From Streptomyces sp. NBC_00690 (lineage in GTDB: Bacteria; Actinomycetota; Actinomycetes; Streptomycetales; Streptomycetaceae): a DNA stretch of 64,000 nt. The translations under genes were made by a program, and so were the position numbers. Numbering within the stretch: the stretch's first letter is position 1; every line of letters starts with the position of its first letter. Under the pieces are notes generated by a model that was not told the DNA's origin, searched no databases, and worked only from the letters and a program-made list of their open reading frames with translations. Location: NCBI RefSeq assembly GCF_036226685.1, contig NZ_CP109009.1:4836001-4900000 (forward strand). Reading direction: 5' to 3'. Below, piece by piece: positions 45,091 through 54,161 of this stretch.

Positions 45091-45222
45091 GTCGTTTCCA
45101 TGGCCAGGCTGCCCGGGCGCCGAACAGTCTCGATGCCCACGCTGCCCGGGCGCCGAGTTGTTTCGAGGGCTCGACCGCCCGGGCGCCGAGTCGTTTCTAT
45201 GCCCCGGCTGTCTGGGCGCCGC
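45091..45222 (+). repeat. Four tandem 33-bp repeats
   Basis: Four head-to-tail 33-base units start at 45091, 45124, 45157 and 45190 and share a CCCGGGCGCCGA-like end (the last unit reads CTGGGCGCCGC). They lie just after the SRPBCC stop codon and before the next promoter. One frame would encode an 11-residue repeat (PGRRVVSMP-like), but there is no clear gene. Confidence 0.9.
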
Positions 45223-45258
45223 AGTTCCTGGCCGGCGAAAAAGATGCCTGCCCTACGC

Positions 45259-45288
45259 TGTCGAAACCCTCGCCGACGTGCGCGTCGA
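45259..45288 (+). promoter_or_regulatory. ECF42-type promoter before the DGPF gene
   Basis: TGTCGAAAC at 45259-45267 and GCGTCGA at 45282-45288, with 18 bases between TGTCGA and CGTC. It lies 44-73 bases before the DGPF start codon and would drive both that gene and the sigma gene, giving autoregulation. Confidence 0.7.
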
Positions 45289-45331
45289 GCAGGTGAGAGG
45301 CGGCACAGCCGCCGCAATGAAAGGGAACGCC

Positions 45332-45682
45332 ATGCGCTACATCCTGATGTCGCACGTCGACGATTCCGCCCTGAACGCGATGGCACCCGAGGCGTTCCAG
45401 GCCACGATGGGACGATTCGTCTCCTTCACGCAGGCGCTGGCGGAATCCGGGGTGCTGCGTGGTGCCGAGCAGTTGCAGCCCGCCGACACGGCGACGACGG
45501 TGCGCAACCGGCAGGGGGAAGCCCTGCTCACCGACGGACCGTACGCCGAGTTGGCGGAGTCCTTCGGCGGCTTCTGGATCGTGGAAGCACCCGTCCTTGA
45601 CACCGTGCTGAAGTACGCGGCGGACTGCCCGGCCGCTGACTTCGGCTCGGTCGAAGTCCGGTCCCTGGCCGAACTGGGCTGA
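45332..45682 (+). CDS. YCII/DGPF-domain protein
   Basis: A 116-residue YciI-like protein ([33 protein letters not shown]). The DGPF family takes its name from the motif seen here as DGPY. Such genes are the hallmark neighbours and targets of ECF42 sigma factors. The biochemical activity is unknown; YciI-like folds can act as small dehydrochlorinase-type enzymes or binding proteins. AAAGGG precedes the ATG at 45332. The sigma gene follows after four bases. Confidence 0.9.
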   Translation: MRYILMSHVDDSALNAMAPEAFQATMGRFVSFTQALAESGVLRGAEQLQPADTATTVRNRQGEALLTDGPYAELAESFGGFWIVEAPVLDTVLKYAADCPAADFGSVEVRSLAELG

Positions 45683-45686
45683 GCGG

Positions 45687-46952
45687 ATGTCCGGCCCGGT
45701 CGAGGTCGCCGTCGAACAGGTCTACCGGGAGGAGTGGCCCACCCTTGTGGCCACTCTGGCCCGGTGGACCGGTGATCTCGACCGGGCCGAGGACGCCGCC
45801 GCCGAGGCGGTCGCCAAGGCGTTCGAAACCTGGCCCCGCGACGGGATTCCCAACCGGCCGGGCGCCTGGCTACAGACCACCGCCCGCCGCAGGATCCTCG
45901 ACCGGCTGCGCCGCGACCGCGTCGCCGTGGACAAGCTCGCCACCCTGGCCCATGAGCTCCGCGACGAACCGGGAGCCGACAGCGTCAGCGACCCCGACGA
46001 TCCGTTCGGCGCCGTGCGTTGGTCCGACGCCGCTGCGGAGGACCTGCTCCGGCTGGTGTTCACGTGCTGTCACCCCGCCCTGGCCGCCTCCGCACAGGTG
46101 CCGCTCGCGCTGCGGCTGCTGTGCGGGCTGACCGCAGCCGAAACCGCCCGACTGCTGCTCACGACCGAATCCACCGTCGCCCAACGCCTGGTCCGTGCCA
46201 AACGCAAGATCCGCGATGCCGGCATCACCCTGGGCATCCCGCCCCGCGCCGCCTGGCCGGACCGACTTGACGCGGTGCTGACCGTCATCGGCCTGGTCTT
46301 CACCGAAGGGCACACGGCCGTGGAAGGCCCGGTACTGGTCCGTGGCGCCCTGTGCGATGAGGCACTGCGTCTGGCCGTTCTGCTGCGCAGGCTGCTGCCC
46401 GACGAACCCGAAGTCCTCGGTCTGTCGGCGCTGCTGCTGCTCACCGACGCACGACGCGACGCCCGCACCGAAGGCGATGACCTGGTCCTACTCGCTGATC
46501 AGGATCGCAGCCGCTGGCGTTGGGACGACATCGACCAGGGACTCCACCTCGCCACCATGGCCCTGCACCGAAGTGGCACCCGTCCCGGCCGATGGGTCCT
46601 GCAGGCTTGCATCGCCGCCCTCCAGGTCCAGCCCGTGCCGGACCGGGAAGCCATCGTCACCCTCTACGACCGGCTTGCCGAACAGACCCCGTCCTCGGCG
46701 GTCCTGGCCAATCGCGCCGCCGCGATCGCCCTGGCCAGGGGACCTGCGGCCGGTATCGCAGCTCTCCACGGCGTTCAAGCCGCCCCCGGTGACCACCGGC
46801 TGCTCGCACTCCGTGCCGAGCTCACCGCAGAACTCGGCCGGCACCCCGAGGCACGGCAACTGATGCACCGCGCGATCCAAGCCACCCGTAACGACGTCGA
46901 GCGCCGTCACTTGCAGCGACGACTCGACACTTGGACCCACCCCAACGTCTGA
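45687..46952 (+). CDS. ECF42-group RNA polymerase sigma factor
   Basis: A 421-residue extracytoplasmic-function sigma. Regions 2 and 4 occupy the first 180 residues ([49 protein letters not shown]). The remaining 240 residues form the long helical C-terminal extension (DUF6596 and TPR-like, LVFTEGH...[12 protein letters not shown]) typical of ECF42, which replaces an anti-sigma factor as the likely control element. No anti-sigma gene is present. It lies four bases after the DGPF gene and is probably co-transcribed from the promoter at 45259. Confidence 0.92.
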   Translation: MSGPVEVAVEQVYREEWPTLVATLARWTGDLDRAEDAAAEAVAKAFETWPRDGIPNRPGAWLQTTARRRILDRLRRDRVAVDKLATLAHELRDEPGADSVSDPDDPFGAVRWSDAAAEDLLRLVFTCCHPALAASAQVPLALRLLCGLTAAETARLLLTTESTVAQRLVRAKRKIRDAGITLGIPPRAAWPDRLDAVLTVIGLVFTEGHTAVEGPVLVRGALCDEALRLAVLLRRLLPDEPEVLGLSALLLLTDARRDARTEGDDLVLLADQDRSRWRWDDIDQGLHLATMALHRSGTRPGRWVLQACIAALQVQPVPDREAIVTLYDRLAEQTPSSAVLANRAAAIALARGPAAGIAALHGVQAAPGDHRLLALRAELTAELGRHPEARQLMHRAIQATRNDVERRHLQRRLDTWTHPNV

Positions 46953-47018
46953 GTACAGCCCTCTGAGGAACTGCAACAGGGGGACCGCAGTAAGGCGTGT
47001 CGTCGCTCGCCGCGCGGG

Positions 47019-47750
47019 ATGATGCAGAGCCTGGGGCCGCTGTGGCATCCGTCCACGACGCCCGTCGGGAGTGTCCGCTTGAGCAATGTGCACCGGCCGG
47101 AGGACCTGGCCGTCGTCTCCGCCGCCGGAACCGGGTTGGTCTGGTACGCCTCCTACGGTTCCAACATGGACCTGGAACGCCTGCGGTACTACCTCGTCGG
47201 CGGTAGGCCCATGGGGGCTGCGCGGACCTATCCGGGGTGTCGTGATCATCGTGCGCCCCGGCGTTCGATGGCGTTGGAGCTGCCCGGGGCGCTCTACTTC
47301 GCCACCGAGTCGCCCGTGTGGACCGGGGGAAGGGCGTTCTACGATCCCGATGCCGAAGGGGTCCTCTGGGCGCGCGCCCATCTCATCACTGCGCAGCAGT
47401 TCTCCGACATCGCAGCCCAGGAGATGGGCCGAGCCCCCGGCGTGGACCTCGATCTGGGGACTGCGCTGACCGAGGGGCGGTCCGTTCTCGGCCCGGGACG
47501 CTATGAGACCTTGGTGCGCCCGGGGTACTTGGCGGGGGTTCCGGTCTTCACGTTCACCGCTCCCTGGCGATCCCGCGGCGCTGTGCTCAACAGGCCGTCG
47601 CCGGCCTATCTACGACACCTCGCCGCCGGGCTCCTGGCCTGCGGGGCCTGGGAGCGCGCCGCCGTGGCCGAGTACTTGGCGCGGGCTCCGGGGGCGGCCG
47701 GTGCATGGACGCCGTGCGAGGTGGCGCAGTTGATCTCTGTACGACCGTGA
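47019..47750 (+). CDS. GGCT-like (gamma-glutamylcyclotransferase fold) protein
   Basis: A protein of up to 243 residues. VWYASYGSNMDLERL matches the YGSN substrate-binding loop of the gamma-glutamylcyclotransferase/AIG2 fold, and the GGRAFYDPDAEG and YETLVRPGYLAGVPVFTFT segments fit its barrel. Similar proteins are sometimes mislabelled histone deacetylase. The substrate is unknown. The start is uncertain: ATG 47019 or 47022, or a GTG at 47083, none with a strong ribosome-binding site. The C-terminus LISVRP and the stop codon are made of a 17-bp tandem repeat. Confidence 0.7.
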   Translation: MMQSLGPLWHPSTTPVGSVRLSNVHRPEDLAVVSAAGTGLVWYASYGSNMDLERLRYYLVGGRPMGAARTYPGCRDHRAPRRSMALELPGALYFATESPVWTGGRAFYDPDAEGVLWARAHLITAQQFSDIAAQEMGRAPGVDLDLGTALTEGRSVLGPGRYETLVRPGYLAGVPVFTFTAPWRSRGAVLNRPSPAYLRHLAAGLLACGAWERAAVAEYLARAPGAAGAWTPCEVAQLISVRP

Positions 47751-47808
47751 TCTCTGCGCGACCGTAGTCTCCGTGCGACCGTGACGGGTGACGGGTGACG
47801 GGTGACGG
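47731..47808 (+). repeat. 17-bp x3 followed by 7-bp x4 tandem repeats
   Basis: Three 17-base copies start at 47731, 47748 and 47765, and four exact copies of GTGACGG follow at 47781-47808. The first array overlaps the end of the GGCT-like gene; its stop codon is the first three bases of copy two. Confidence 0.9.
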
Positions 47809-47877
47809 GGTCGCGTCGATGGAGGTGGCGGTGCGGCCGGTCCGCTGGGCGTCAGCCGCACCGCTCAATGGTCCTGC

Positions 47878-48303
47878 TCAGAGCTCGCCGCTTTCGACAA
47901 GCTCCGTGGTGACCTGGTTCCGCAGCTCAGGGCAGTGCGTATCCACGGCGATGAGCAGCAGTTTGTGGGCGTCGGGCTTGATGGTGTTCCAGTCTTTCCC
48001 TGAGGGGTACAACTTCCCCTCCTTCTCATCGAAGAGGTACTTGACGCTGCGCCCTGCCTTGAGCCCCTTGCACCATTCCAGTGGGAAATGGGCGAGGTCG
48101 GTCTCGATGGGTGCGTAGTCCGTCCAGCCTTCGAAGTCCGCGCTCAAGGCGCCTACGAGGAACCGCTGTTTGGCGCTTTCGGTACCCCCGGGGGAAGGAG
48201 CCGTTGTTCCCGGCGTAGTCGTGCCGTCTTCGGTCCCGCAGCCCACGAGCGATGCGAGCAGCAGGGTCGTGACGATGGCCGTGGTGGTCGTTGTGGTGCG
48301 CAT
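47878..48303 (-). CDS. Small lipoprotein, DUF732-like
   Basis: A 141-residue lipoprotein. The signal MRTTTTTTAIVTTLLLASLV ends at lipobox LVGC. The mature part has a Thr/Pro/Gly-rich linker and a helical domain with two cysteines (EWCKGLKAG and DTHCPEL), the layout of actinobacterial DUF732 proteins. The ATG at 48303 is chosen because GGGGGA precedes it. Function unknown. It converges with the GGCT-like gene across a repeat-rich spacer. Confidence 0.75.
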   Translation of the reverse strand: MRTTTTTTAIVTTLLLASLVGCGTEDGTTTPGTTAPSPGGTESAKQRFLVGALSADFEGWTDYAPIETDLAHFPLEWCKGLKAGRSVKYLFDEKEGKLYPSGKDWNTIKPDAHKLLLIAVDTHCPELRNQVTTELVESGEL

Positions 48304-48785
48304 GGTCCCCCTGGACGTGCGTGGCTGTACGGGACATGGTGAGGCCACAGGAGGGTGAATGGTGGGTGGTGCGTCCGGATTGTGACATAGCTGATATGCG
48401 TTCTGTAGGGCCGACCTGCACATAGTGCAATGGTGTACAGAGCGGCGTTGAAAATTGGTCTAGTAGTTTCGAGCATGGCGGAAAGCGGGCGTTTACGGGC
48501 GGTTGCGGCGTTCAACGCCGGGAGGGCCAACGGCTTTCGGACAGCCTGGCGCGGGGTTGTCGTCGGCCATGCGGGAGTGCTCCATGAGTCCGAGCCGGCG
48601 GGAAGGCAAGCCGGAGAGCGAGCCCGGCATGATCCACAAAGCAGGACCCTCGGTCGTACCGGTGCTGGTGGTGCCCGAGTGGCTGCCCCGGTGTTGGAGT
48701 CGGTGGGCGGGGCGGTTGCCCACCCCGACCCACCGACCCGCTCACCCACCGATCCGCGCACTCAACGGCTCACCCGGTTTGTGTC
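48304..48785. other. Gene-free stretch, 482 bases
   Basis: Nothing coding is supported. A 7-bp hairpin (arms 48702-48708 and 48718-48724) lies about 60 bases past the MFS stop and may end that transcript. TTGGTCTAG at 48455-48463 is half of a DasR-type palindrome only. Confidence 0.5.
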
Positions 48786-50090
48786 CTAGGCGGACTTGGC
48801 CGGCGCCAGGGCTTCTGGAGCGTGATCCACGGGGGCGAGTCGGCCCGTTCTGTGAAGGGCGTTGAGCGCCGCCGCGCACAGGAGGCCGAGGGCGATCAGC
48901 GAGATCCACGGCAGCGCCGACAGTCCGGCGCCGCGTGCGGTGTCCAACGCCACTCCGGTGAGCAGATTGCCGATGGTGATGCCAATGCCGCAGATGGTGT
49001 TGTAGAGCCCGTAGTGGGTGGCGACGAGTCGGTCACCGCTGAGCCTGACGATCGTGTCCATCTCAAACGGGTACGCGATCATCGTCCCGAAGGCGAGCAG
49101 GAGCGCGGCCAGCGTCGGGGGCACGGCTGCGAAGAGCCAGCGGCCCACGTTGCCCTCCGGGACGGGCAGTGCGGTGGCGAGCAGCAGAGGAGTGAACGCC
49201 GTCGCCATGGCCAGAAGTCCCCACACCAGCGCTCGGCCCGCCGGCATCCGTGCTGTGCACCAGGCGGTCACCCGGGTCTGGTAGACGATGGTCGACAGTC
49301 CGGACACGGCGAAGAGCACCGCTACGGCCGCCGTGCTCGCACCACCGTCCCCACCCACGCGACGCACTTCGAGGGGGAGCGCCAGGTACACCTGGAAGGT
49401 CAGGACGTACGAGCCGATCATCGCCGCGGCAAACAGCAGGAACGGGCGATTTTGGAAGATGCTCCGCCATGAGGTGAGCACGGACCCCTCGCCTCGGGCG
49501 GACGGTTTGTCCGAGGCCCGGCGCGCGGGCAGGCTGCGGATCTGTACGACGCTCAGCACCGCGAAGACGGCGGCCGAGACCAGGCAGGTGACCCGGAAGT
49601 CGACCCCGGTGAGCACCATTCCGACCAGGGGCCCCAACAGGATGCCGGCCTGGTAGAAGACGTTGAAGAGGGCGAACGCCTCCACGCGTCGCTCCCCTGC
49701 GTCGGCTGCCAGATAGGCGCGCACGGCCGGATTGAACAGGGCACCTGCCAGCCCGGTCGCCGCCGATGCCGCGAGCAGCGCGGGCAGCGACTGGACAAGG
49801 CCGAGGGTCGCGAAACCCACGGTCCGCAGTACGCAGCCGGCGACGATCAGCGGTTTGTAGCCCAGTCGATCCGCGAGGGTGCCGCCGACCAGGAACATCC
49901 CCTGTTGGCTGAAGTTCCGTACGCCGAGGATCAACCCGACCGTCCAGCCGGCCAGCCCGAGGGTGCCGGAGAGATGGGCCGCCAGGTACGGCATCAGCAT
50001 GTAGAAGCCCAGATTGATGGTGAACTGATTCACCATCAGCAGCTGCACGCTCTTTTCGTACGAGCGGATCTGGCCGATGGTCGATCTCAT
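48786..50090 (-). CDS. MFS transporter
   Basis: A 434-residue, 12-helix major facilitator. The first loop carries [13 protein letters not shown] (motif A), and the second half begins after the cytoplasmic stretch [18 protein letters not shown]. Its ATG overlaps the TGA of the cysteine-synthase-like gene (ATGA), so the two are translationally coupled and the transporter probably exports that enzyme's product or takes up its substrate. Confidence 0.88.
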   Translation of the reverse strand: MRSTIGQIRSYEKSVQLLMVNQFTINLGFYMLMPYLAAHLSGTLGLAGWTVGLILGVRNFSQQGMFLVGGTLADRLGYKPLIVAGCVLRTVGFATLGLVQSLPALLAASAATGLAGALFNPAVRAYLAADAGERRVEAFALFNVFYQAGILLGPLVGMVLTGVDFRVTCLVSAAVFAVLSVVQIRSLPARRASDKPSARGEGSVLTSWRSIFQNRPFLLFAAAMIGSYVLTFQVYLALPLEVRRVGGDGGASTAAVAVLFAVSGLSTIVYQTRVTAWCTARMPAGRALVWGLLAMATAFTPLLLATALPVPEGNVGRWLFAAVPPTLAALLLAFGTMIAYPFEMDTIVRLSGDRLVATHYGLYNTICGIGITIGNLLTGVALDTARGAGLSALPWISLIALGLLCAAALNALHRTGRLAPVDHAPEALAPAKSA

Positions 50091-51436
50091 CGGTCCGTAC
50101 CCTCGGTTCCTGCCGCTTTCTTGGTGCTCGGGGAGGACGCGGCACGTTCGTCCGCGCGCCCGGCGCCGTTGGCGCCCGACGGCTCCAAGGGGTCGACGAC
50201 GGCCGGGCAGCGGGTCCAGCGGACGACTTCCTTCTCGTCCATGCGACCCACCACCTCGGGTTCCACGGCCGGCCGCTCGTCGAGCAGCCCGTGCGCGGAG
50301 CAGTAGTCGTCGTCGTACACCGTGCTCAGATAGCGTTCCGGACCGTCGGGGAAGACGGCCGCGATCCGGGTGTCGGCCGGCTGAGTACGTGCCAACCAGC
50401 CCGCGACCAGGGCGACGGCTCCCACACTCCAGCCTCCGGTGGCGTAGTGGGACGCGGCGAGTTGCCTGCACGTCCAGACCGCCTCGCCGGGTGCCACCCA
50501 GTGCACCTCGCTGAAGTGGTCGTAGGCGACGTTGCGCGGGTAGATGCTGGAGCCGAGCCCCCGCATCAGCCGGGGGCGGGCGGGTTGGCCGAAGATCGTG
50601 GAACCGATGGTGTCGACTCCGACGAGGCGTAGCTCGGGGTAGAGCTGACGCAGCACCCGGGATACGCCGGCCGAGTGGCCGCCCGTGCCCACGCTGCACA
50701 CGAGGACGTCGATGTGTCCCAGCTCGGCCGCGAGTTCCAGGGCGAGGGGGGTGTATGCGGTGGTGTTGTCGGGGTTGTTGTACTGGTCGGGGCACCAGGA
50801 ATCCGGATGCCGGTCCATCAGTCGGGTGACGCGGTCCCGTCGGGCCTGCTGCCAGCCGCCGGTCGGATGCGGGTCGGAGACGACATTGACCTGTGCTCCG
50901 TAGGCGGTGAGCAGGCGGGTCATGGAACGCTCCAGACCGGGGTCGGTCACCAGGGTGACGGGGTGACCGTAGACCATCCCGGCCAGGGCCAGCCCCAACC
51001 CCAAGGTGCCGCTAGTGGATTCGATGATGCGGGCGCCGGGCTTGAGCTCGCCCCGAGCCCTGGCACGTTCGACCATGTGGAGGCCCGGTCGGTCCTTGAT
51101 GCCCCCGGGGTTGAACCCCTCCAGCTTGGCCCAGAATCCGCGGTCCGAGGGTGTGAAGGGGGCGGAGATGCGCAGGACGGGGGTGTTGCCGACCAGCCCC
51201 GACAGCGCGGTGCGTGCGGGAGCGGTCGCCGTTGAGGCGGTGAGGGAGGAATCACCGAGGAGCGACGCGCCGGGTAGGGCGCCGACGGCCGAGGGGTCGC
51301 CGCGGTGGTCGAGGGGAGCGGCGTTCGTGGACGGGTTGGTTGATCGGCCCGTCGTCAACGGTGCCGTGGTGCCGGCCGTGGGGTTGGTGGAGAGGGAGGA
51401 CATGGGTTGTGGGCTCTCTTCGGTCGATGGCGTCAT
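50087..51436 (-). CDS. PLP-dependent cysteine-synthase-like enzyme
   Basis: A fold-type-II PLP enzyme of up to 449 residues. [12 protein letters not shown] carries the PLP lysine, [12 protein letters not shown] the substrate loop and [16 protein letters not shown] the phosphate-binding glycine loop. The classic cysteine-synthase substrate loop TSGNTG is altered to TSGTLG (Asn to Thr, Thr to Leu), so the amino-acid product may not be cysteine. N- and C-terminal extensions of about 70 and 60 residues are Ser/Thr/Pro-rich or charged. ATG 51436 or 51403 may be the start; the latter has GAAGAGAG upstream. It is coupled to the MFS gene. Confidence 0.85.
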   Translation of the reverse strand: MTPSTEESPQPMSSLSTNPTAGTTAPLTTGRSTNPSTNAAPLDHRGDPSAVGALPGASLLGDSSLTASTATAPARTALSGLVGNTPVLRISAPFTPSDRGFWAKLEGFNPGGIKDRPGLHMVERARARGELKPGARIIESTSGTLGLGLALAGMVYGHPVTLVTDPGLERSMTRLLTAYGAQVNVVSDPHPTGGWQQARRDRVTRLMDRHPDSWCPDQYNNPDNTTAYTPLALELAAELGHIDVLVCSVGTGGHSAGVSRVLRQLYPELRLVGVDTIGSTIFGQPARPRLMRGLGSSIYPRNVAYDHFSEVHWVAPGEAVWTCRQLAASHYATGGWSVGAVALVAGWLARTQPADTRIAAVFPDGPERYLSTVYDDDYCSAHGLLDERPAVEPEVVGRMDEKEVVRWTRCPAVVDPLEPSGANGAGRADERAASSPSTKKAAGTEGTDR

Positions 51437-51460
51437 TCGGCGGCTGGGCGAACCGGCCTC

Positions 51461-51877
51461 CTAGATCCGCCACCGGGAGATGCGAAGAAGGGTGAGCCGG
51501 CCGGTTCTGGTGCCGTGAGCAGTCGGCGGCGACCCGCGGAGGTCTTGGACGGCCGCCCTGCCCGGGGCCGGTGGATGCCCTTCTGCCGTATGGGTCGTGG
51601 GGGCGGACGGGGCTTGCTCGGCCGGCTTGATTCGCGGACTGCGGCTGTCCGGTGGACACGAGGGGCTCGGCGCGACGGGGGCGTGGCCCGTGGTCGCCTC
51701 GGCGATCAAGGGCAGGGCCGGGGGTGCCGGTGTTCCCGAAGGGGAGTGCCCGACCGTTGCGGAATGGGTGGAACAGCTTGCGGCGATGGCGACAAGAGCG
51801 GTGAGGACACCCAGGGTGAACGCTCTGCGCATTCTCGACCAGACGCTTGCGGGAAAAGTGGTACGACGAGACGGCAT
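51461..51877 (-). CDS. Putative exported lipoprotein, Pro-rich
   Basis: A 138-residue hypothetical protein. After an Arg-rich start, RAFTLGVLTALVAI leads into a lipobox-like AASC. The rest is Pro/Ser/Thr-rich without a recognised domain. A strong GGAGG lies four bases before the ATG at 51877, which argues that it is translated. It ends 24 bases before the cysteine-synthase-like gene and could be its first operon member. Codon bias is weaker than in the neighbours, so confidence is moderate. Confidence 0.5.
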   Translation of the reverse strand: MPSRRTTFPASVWSRMRRAFTLGVLTALVAIAASCSTHSATVGHSPSGTPAPPALPLIAEATTGHAPVAPSPSCPPDSRSPRIKPAEQAPSAPTTHTAEGHPPAPGRAAVQDLRGSPPTAHGTRTGRLTLLRISRWRI

Positions 51878-52101
51878 ATGTCCTCCGAGCCTCTCCCTTT
51901 CGCATGCCGACTCACGAAGTGAATCGTTGGCGGAGGGAGTAGCGAAGGGGCGGAAATGGCCTGAGGAAGAGGATCGAGAGAATTACCGGGGCAGCACTGA
52001 TGGACCCCGTGGCGCAGTGGGGTTGAATGGAGTGCAGCGGTTTTTTGAGAGTTCTCGATCGGCGGGCCAGGGGTTGTCCCGGCCCGCGGAATGCTCAGGG
52101 T

Positions 52102-52599
52102 CTAGATCCGCAGGACGTCGTGTGCCTGTGCGTCGCCGGGGATGGCCGCAGCGCCCGACGAACCGTCGAGGGAAGGTGCGGGAGGCGACCAATCGCTGTG
52201 CGGACACTGTGTCAGTGCAGCCGGGCACGGCATGGGCGACGACGGAGTGAGCTGCGGTTGCGTCGGCATGCACTGCTCGACGTGGTGCGCGGAACTACCC
52301 GTGTGCACCTCGTTGGAGGGCCGGGCGCCGTGGCTGCCCACCGTCGGGGGGCCGGCGTCGGCCGTCAGTTCGTGTGATGTGGTTCCGCCGCTGCTATTCG
52401 AGGTCGGGATGACGACCGGTAGCGGGACGGAATTCACTGTCGAGAAAGCGGTGCTGGCCGGGTGATGGGTGACGCCTTCGGCGTTCGTGCCGTGCGTGGA
52501 CAGCAAACCCAATACGAGCAGGGTCAGCCAAAGGAAGTGCAGCGGACCACGAAAGTTCGCGGGCCGCAGAACACCGATGGGTGGCCGCGCCGTAATCAT
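52102..52599 (-). CDS. Putative membrane/exported protein, DUF6153-like
   Basis: A 165-residue protein. One hydrophobic segment (FLWLTLLVLGLLSTHG) is followed by a His-, Ser- and Pro-rich exported region with three cysteines (EQCMP, PMPCP, TQCPHSD). This pattern resembles actinobacterial DUF6153 proteins, whose role is unknown and possibly metal-related. No clear ribosome-binding site precedes the ATG at 52599. A 7-bp hairpin (52062-52068 with 52081-52087) lies just past the stop. Confidence 0.5.
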   Translation of the reverse strand: MITARPPIGVLRPANFRGPLHFLWLTLLVLGLLSTHGTNAEGVTHHPASTAFSTVNSVPLPVVIPTSNSSGGTTSHELTADAGPPTVGSHGARPSNEVHTGSSAHHVEQCMPTQPQLTPSSPMPCPAALTQCPHSDWSPPAPSLDGSSGAAAIPGDAQAHDVLRI

Positions 52600-53323
52600 G
52601 CCGTGATGATAGCCGGTTGAGTGCGATCAACGACAACTCGCCTTCGGTGTCGTCGAATTCGATGTGATGGACATTTGTTGCACCCGGGTACGGAGGGGGG
52701 ACAGCTGCTCGCGTATGTGTCGAGTATTTTCGGACTGGTTGCGCGGTGGGGACTGTGGTGAGCATGTGATGAATGGGTCTTGAGTTACGCAGCATCGCCC
52801 ACTGGCGAGAGTGGCGAGCGGCACGTCGTCCGGGTGGGGAGCCCAAGGAAAGACCGTGGTCGGAGCCGGTTCGGTGAGGGGCGAGCCTGCTGTGGGCAGA
52901 CCTAGATGGCGGTGTCCGGCGCTACCTCTATCTGAAGCCCTCCACAGATGGTGCGACGTCATGATTCAGCCGTACCTCCATGACTGATTCCGCGAAGGTA
53001 GGGCCATAAGGGGCAAGCGAGACAGTCTCTGATGATCCGGGAGATCGCGCGGTGAGCCACCAACGGCTTGCGGCACGGGCGAACTGGGCATCCCGAGCCC
53101 GCGCCGGCGAGCTGGTCGACCAGGCCCGCGAACACCCCTCAGCCCCGCTGCCCAACCCCGTGCCCGCGAGTCGATCGCCTCGCCCACCCGGGGGCCGCAC
53201 TGGCGCAGCCGTCCCCCGTTCGGCTGCGGCACTCGGGTCCTTTTCGCCCGCTCCATCACGCGGATGCGCCACTGCGGGGCATACCTGAGCCGACAGCCGC
53301 GAACCGTACGAGGAGGGAATGCC
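52600..53323. other. Gene-free stretch, 724 bases
   Basis: No supported gene. The first 350 bases are AT-richer than the surroundings and probably hold the promoter of the DUF6153-like gene. Minus-strand frames through 52928-53659 are shadows of the VOC gene and non-coding GC-rich sequence. Confidence 0.5.
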
Positions 53324-53698
53324 ATGGCCGAGGGCATCCAGACGGTCATCTATCCCGTGAAAGATCTGGCGAAGGCGAAGGCGCTGTTCAGGGCCTTGCT
53401 GGAGGTCGAGCCCGCCGTGGACGAGCCGAACTACGTCGGTTTCCATGTTGCCGGGCAGGACATCGGGCTCGACCCCCACGGCCATGGTCGAGGGATGACC
53501 GGGCCCGTGGCCTACTGGCATGTGAACGACATCGAGGACACCGTGCAAACACTGCTCATTGCCGGGGCGGAAGAGGTCGAAGGCGTACGGGACGTGGGTG
53601 GCGGCAAGCTCATCGCCACCCTGAAGGACGCCGACGGCAACCGGATCGGGCTGCTCCAACCCGTGCCGCCCGGTCAGGGTGCAGCAGCGAACAAGTAA
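53324..53698 (+). CDS. VOC/glyoxalase-family protein
   Basis: A 124-residue single vicinal-oxygen-chelate domain. It opens with IQTVIYPVKDLAKAKALFRALL, and PVAYWHVNDIEDTVQTLLIAGAEEV and LIATLKDADGNRIGLLQ close the beta-alpha-beta-beta-beta repeat. Metal-ligand positions are only partly recognisable, so enzyme versus binding protein cannot be decided. GAGGAGGG precedes the ATG at 53324. Confidence 0.85.
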   Translation: MAEGIQTVIYPVKDLAKAKALFRALLEVEPAVDEPNYVGFHVAGQDIGLDPHGHGRGMTGPVAYWHVNDIEDTVQTLLIAGAEEVEGVRDVGGGKLIATLKDADGNRIGLLQPVPPGQGAAANK

Positions 53699-53843
53699 CC
53701 CCGGAACCGGACCGTCCGTCGGGGGTGATCACCTACGGTGAGGGCCGTCGCGGTCGCGGGGCGTATCGGGCTCGGTCGGTAGCAGCCGGACCGGACTCCG
53801 TCGCCCGCTGTCGACGGTCCACCATCGACAGTCGGACACGCTG

Positions 53844-53878
53844 CCCCTCGCGGTGATGGACGGTGTGACCGCGAGGGG
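53844..53878 (+). terminator. 11-bp hairpin after the VOC gene
   Basis: The arms CCCCTCGCGGT (53844-53854) and ACCGCGAGGGG (53868-53878) pair perfectly around a 13-base loop. Confidence 0.6.
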
Positions 53879-53937
53879 GCCGCCGTACCGTGTGCGCGAG
53901 CACTTACCGTGAGCAACTGTCCTCAGGAAGGGCCCTC

Positions 53938-54000
53938 AGACAGAGCACTCAGATACAGGGCGCTCAGACAGGGCACTCAGACAGGGCACTCAGACAACGC
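53938..54000. repeat. 13-bp degenerate tandem repeat
   Basis: About five copies of CAGACAGGGCACT-like units run head to tail in the spacer between the VOC gene and the polymerase gene. The rest of the 53699-54161 spacer holds no gene. Confidence 0.75.
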
Positions 54001-54161
54001 TGTCAGGCAATGCCCTCATAGCAGCGGTTGTCGCGCATCGTCGTTGTGCACGGCCGTCCGGCGCCCCTTCCCGTGGTGGCGTTCCCGAGGTCCATCACCC
54101 GGTGATGGGGGTATGCCCGGCGTATCCCGGCGCCGGGTGGAGGGGCTTCTGACGCCGGGTG

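Noticed and set aside
48455..48463. TTGGTCTAG, a DasR half-site
   Set aside because: The second half of the palindrome is missing, and no sugar-related gene follows.
50091..50795. N-terminal extension of the MFS gene
   Set aside because: Would run in a shadow frame of the cysteine-synthase-like gene; ATG 50090 overlaps the TGA of that gene and begins a normal first helix.
52928..53659. 243-residue minus-strand frame over the VOC gene
   Set aside because: Mirror of the VOC coding strand; the plus-strand gene has a strong Shine-Dalgarno and clear family motifs.
53938..54000. CRISPR array
   Set aside because: Repeats are adjacent and about 13 bases with no unique spacers; no cas genes.
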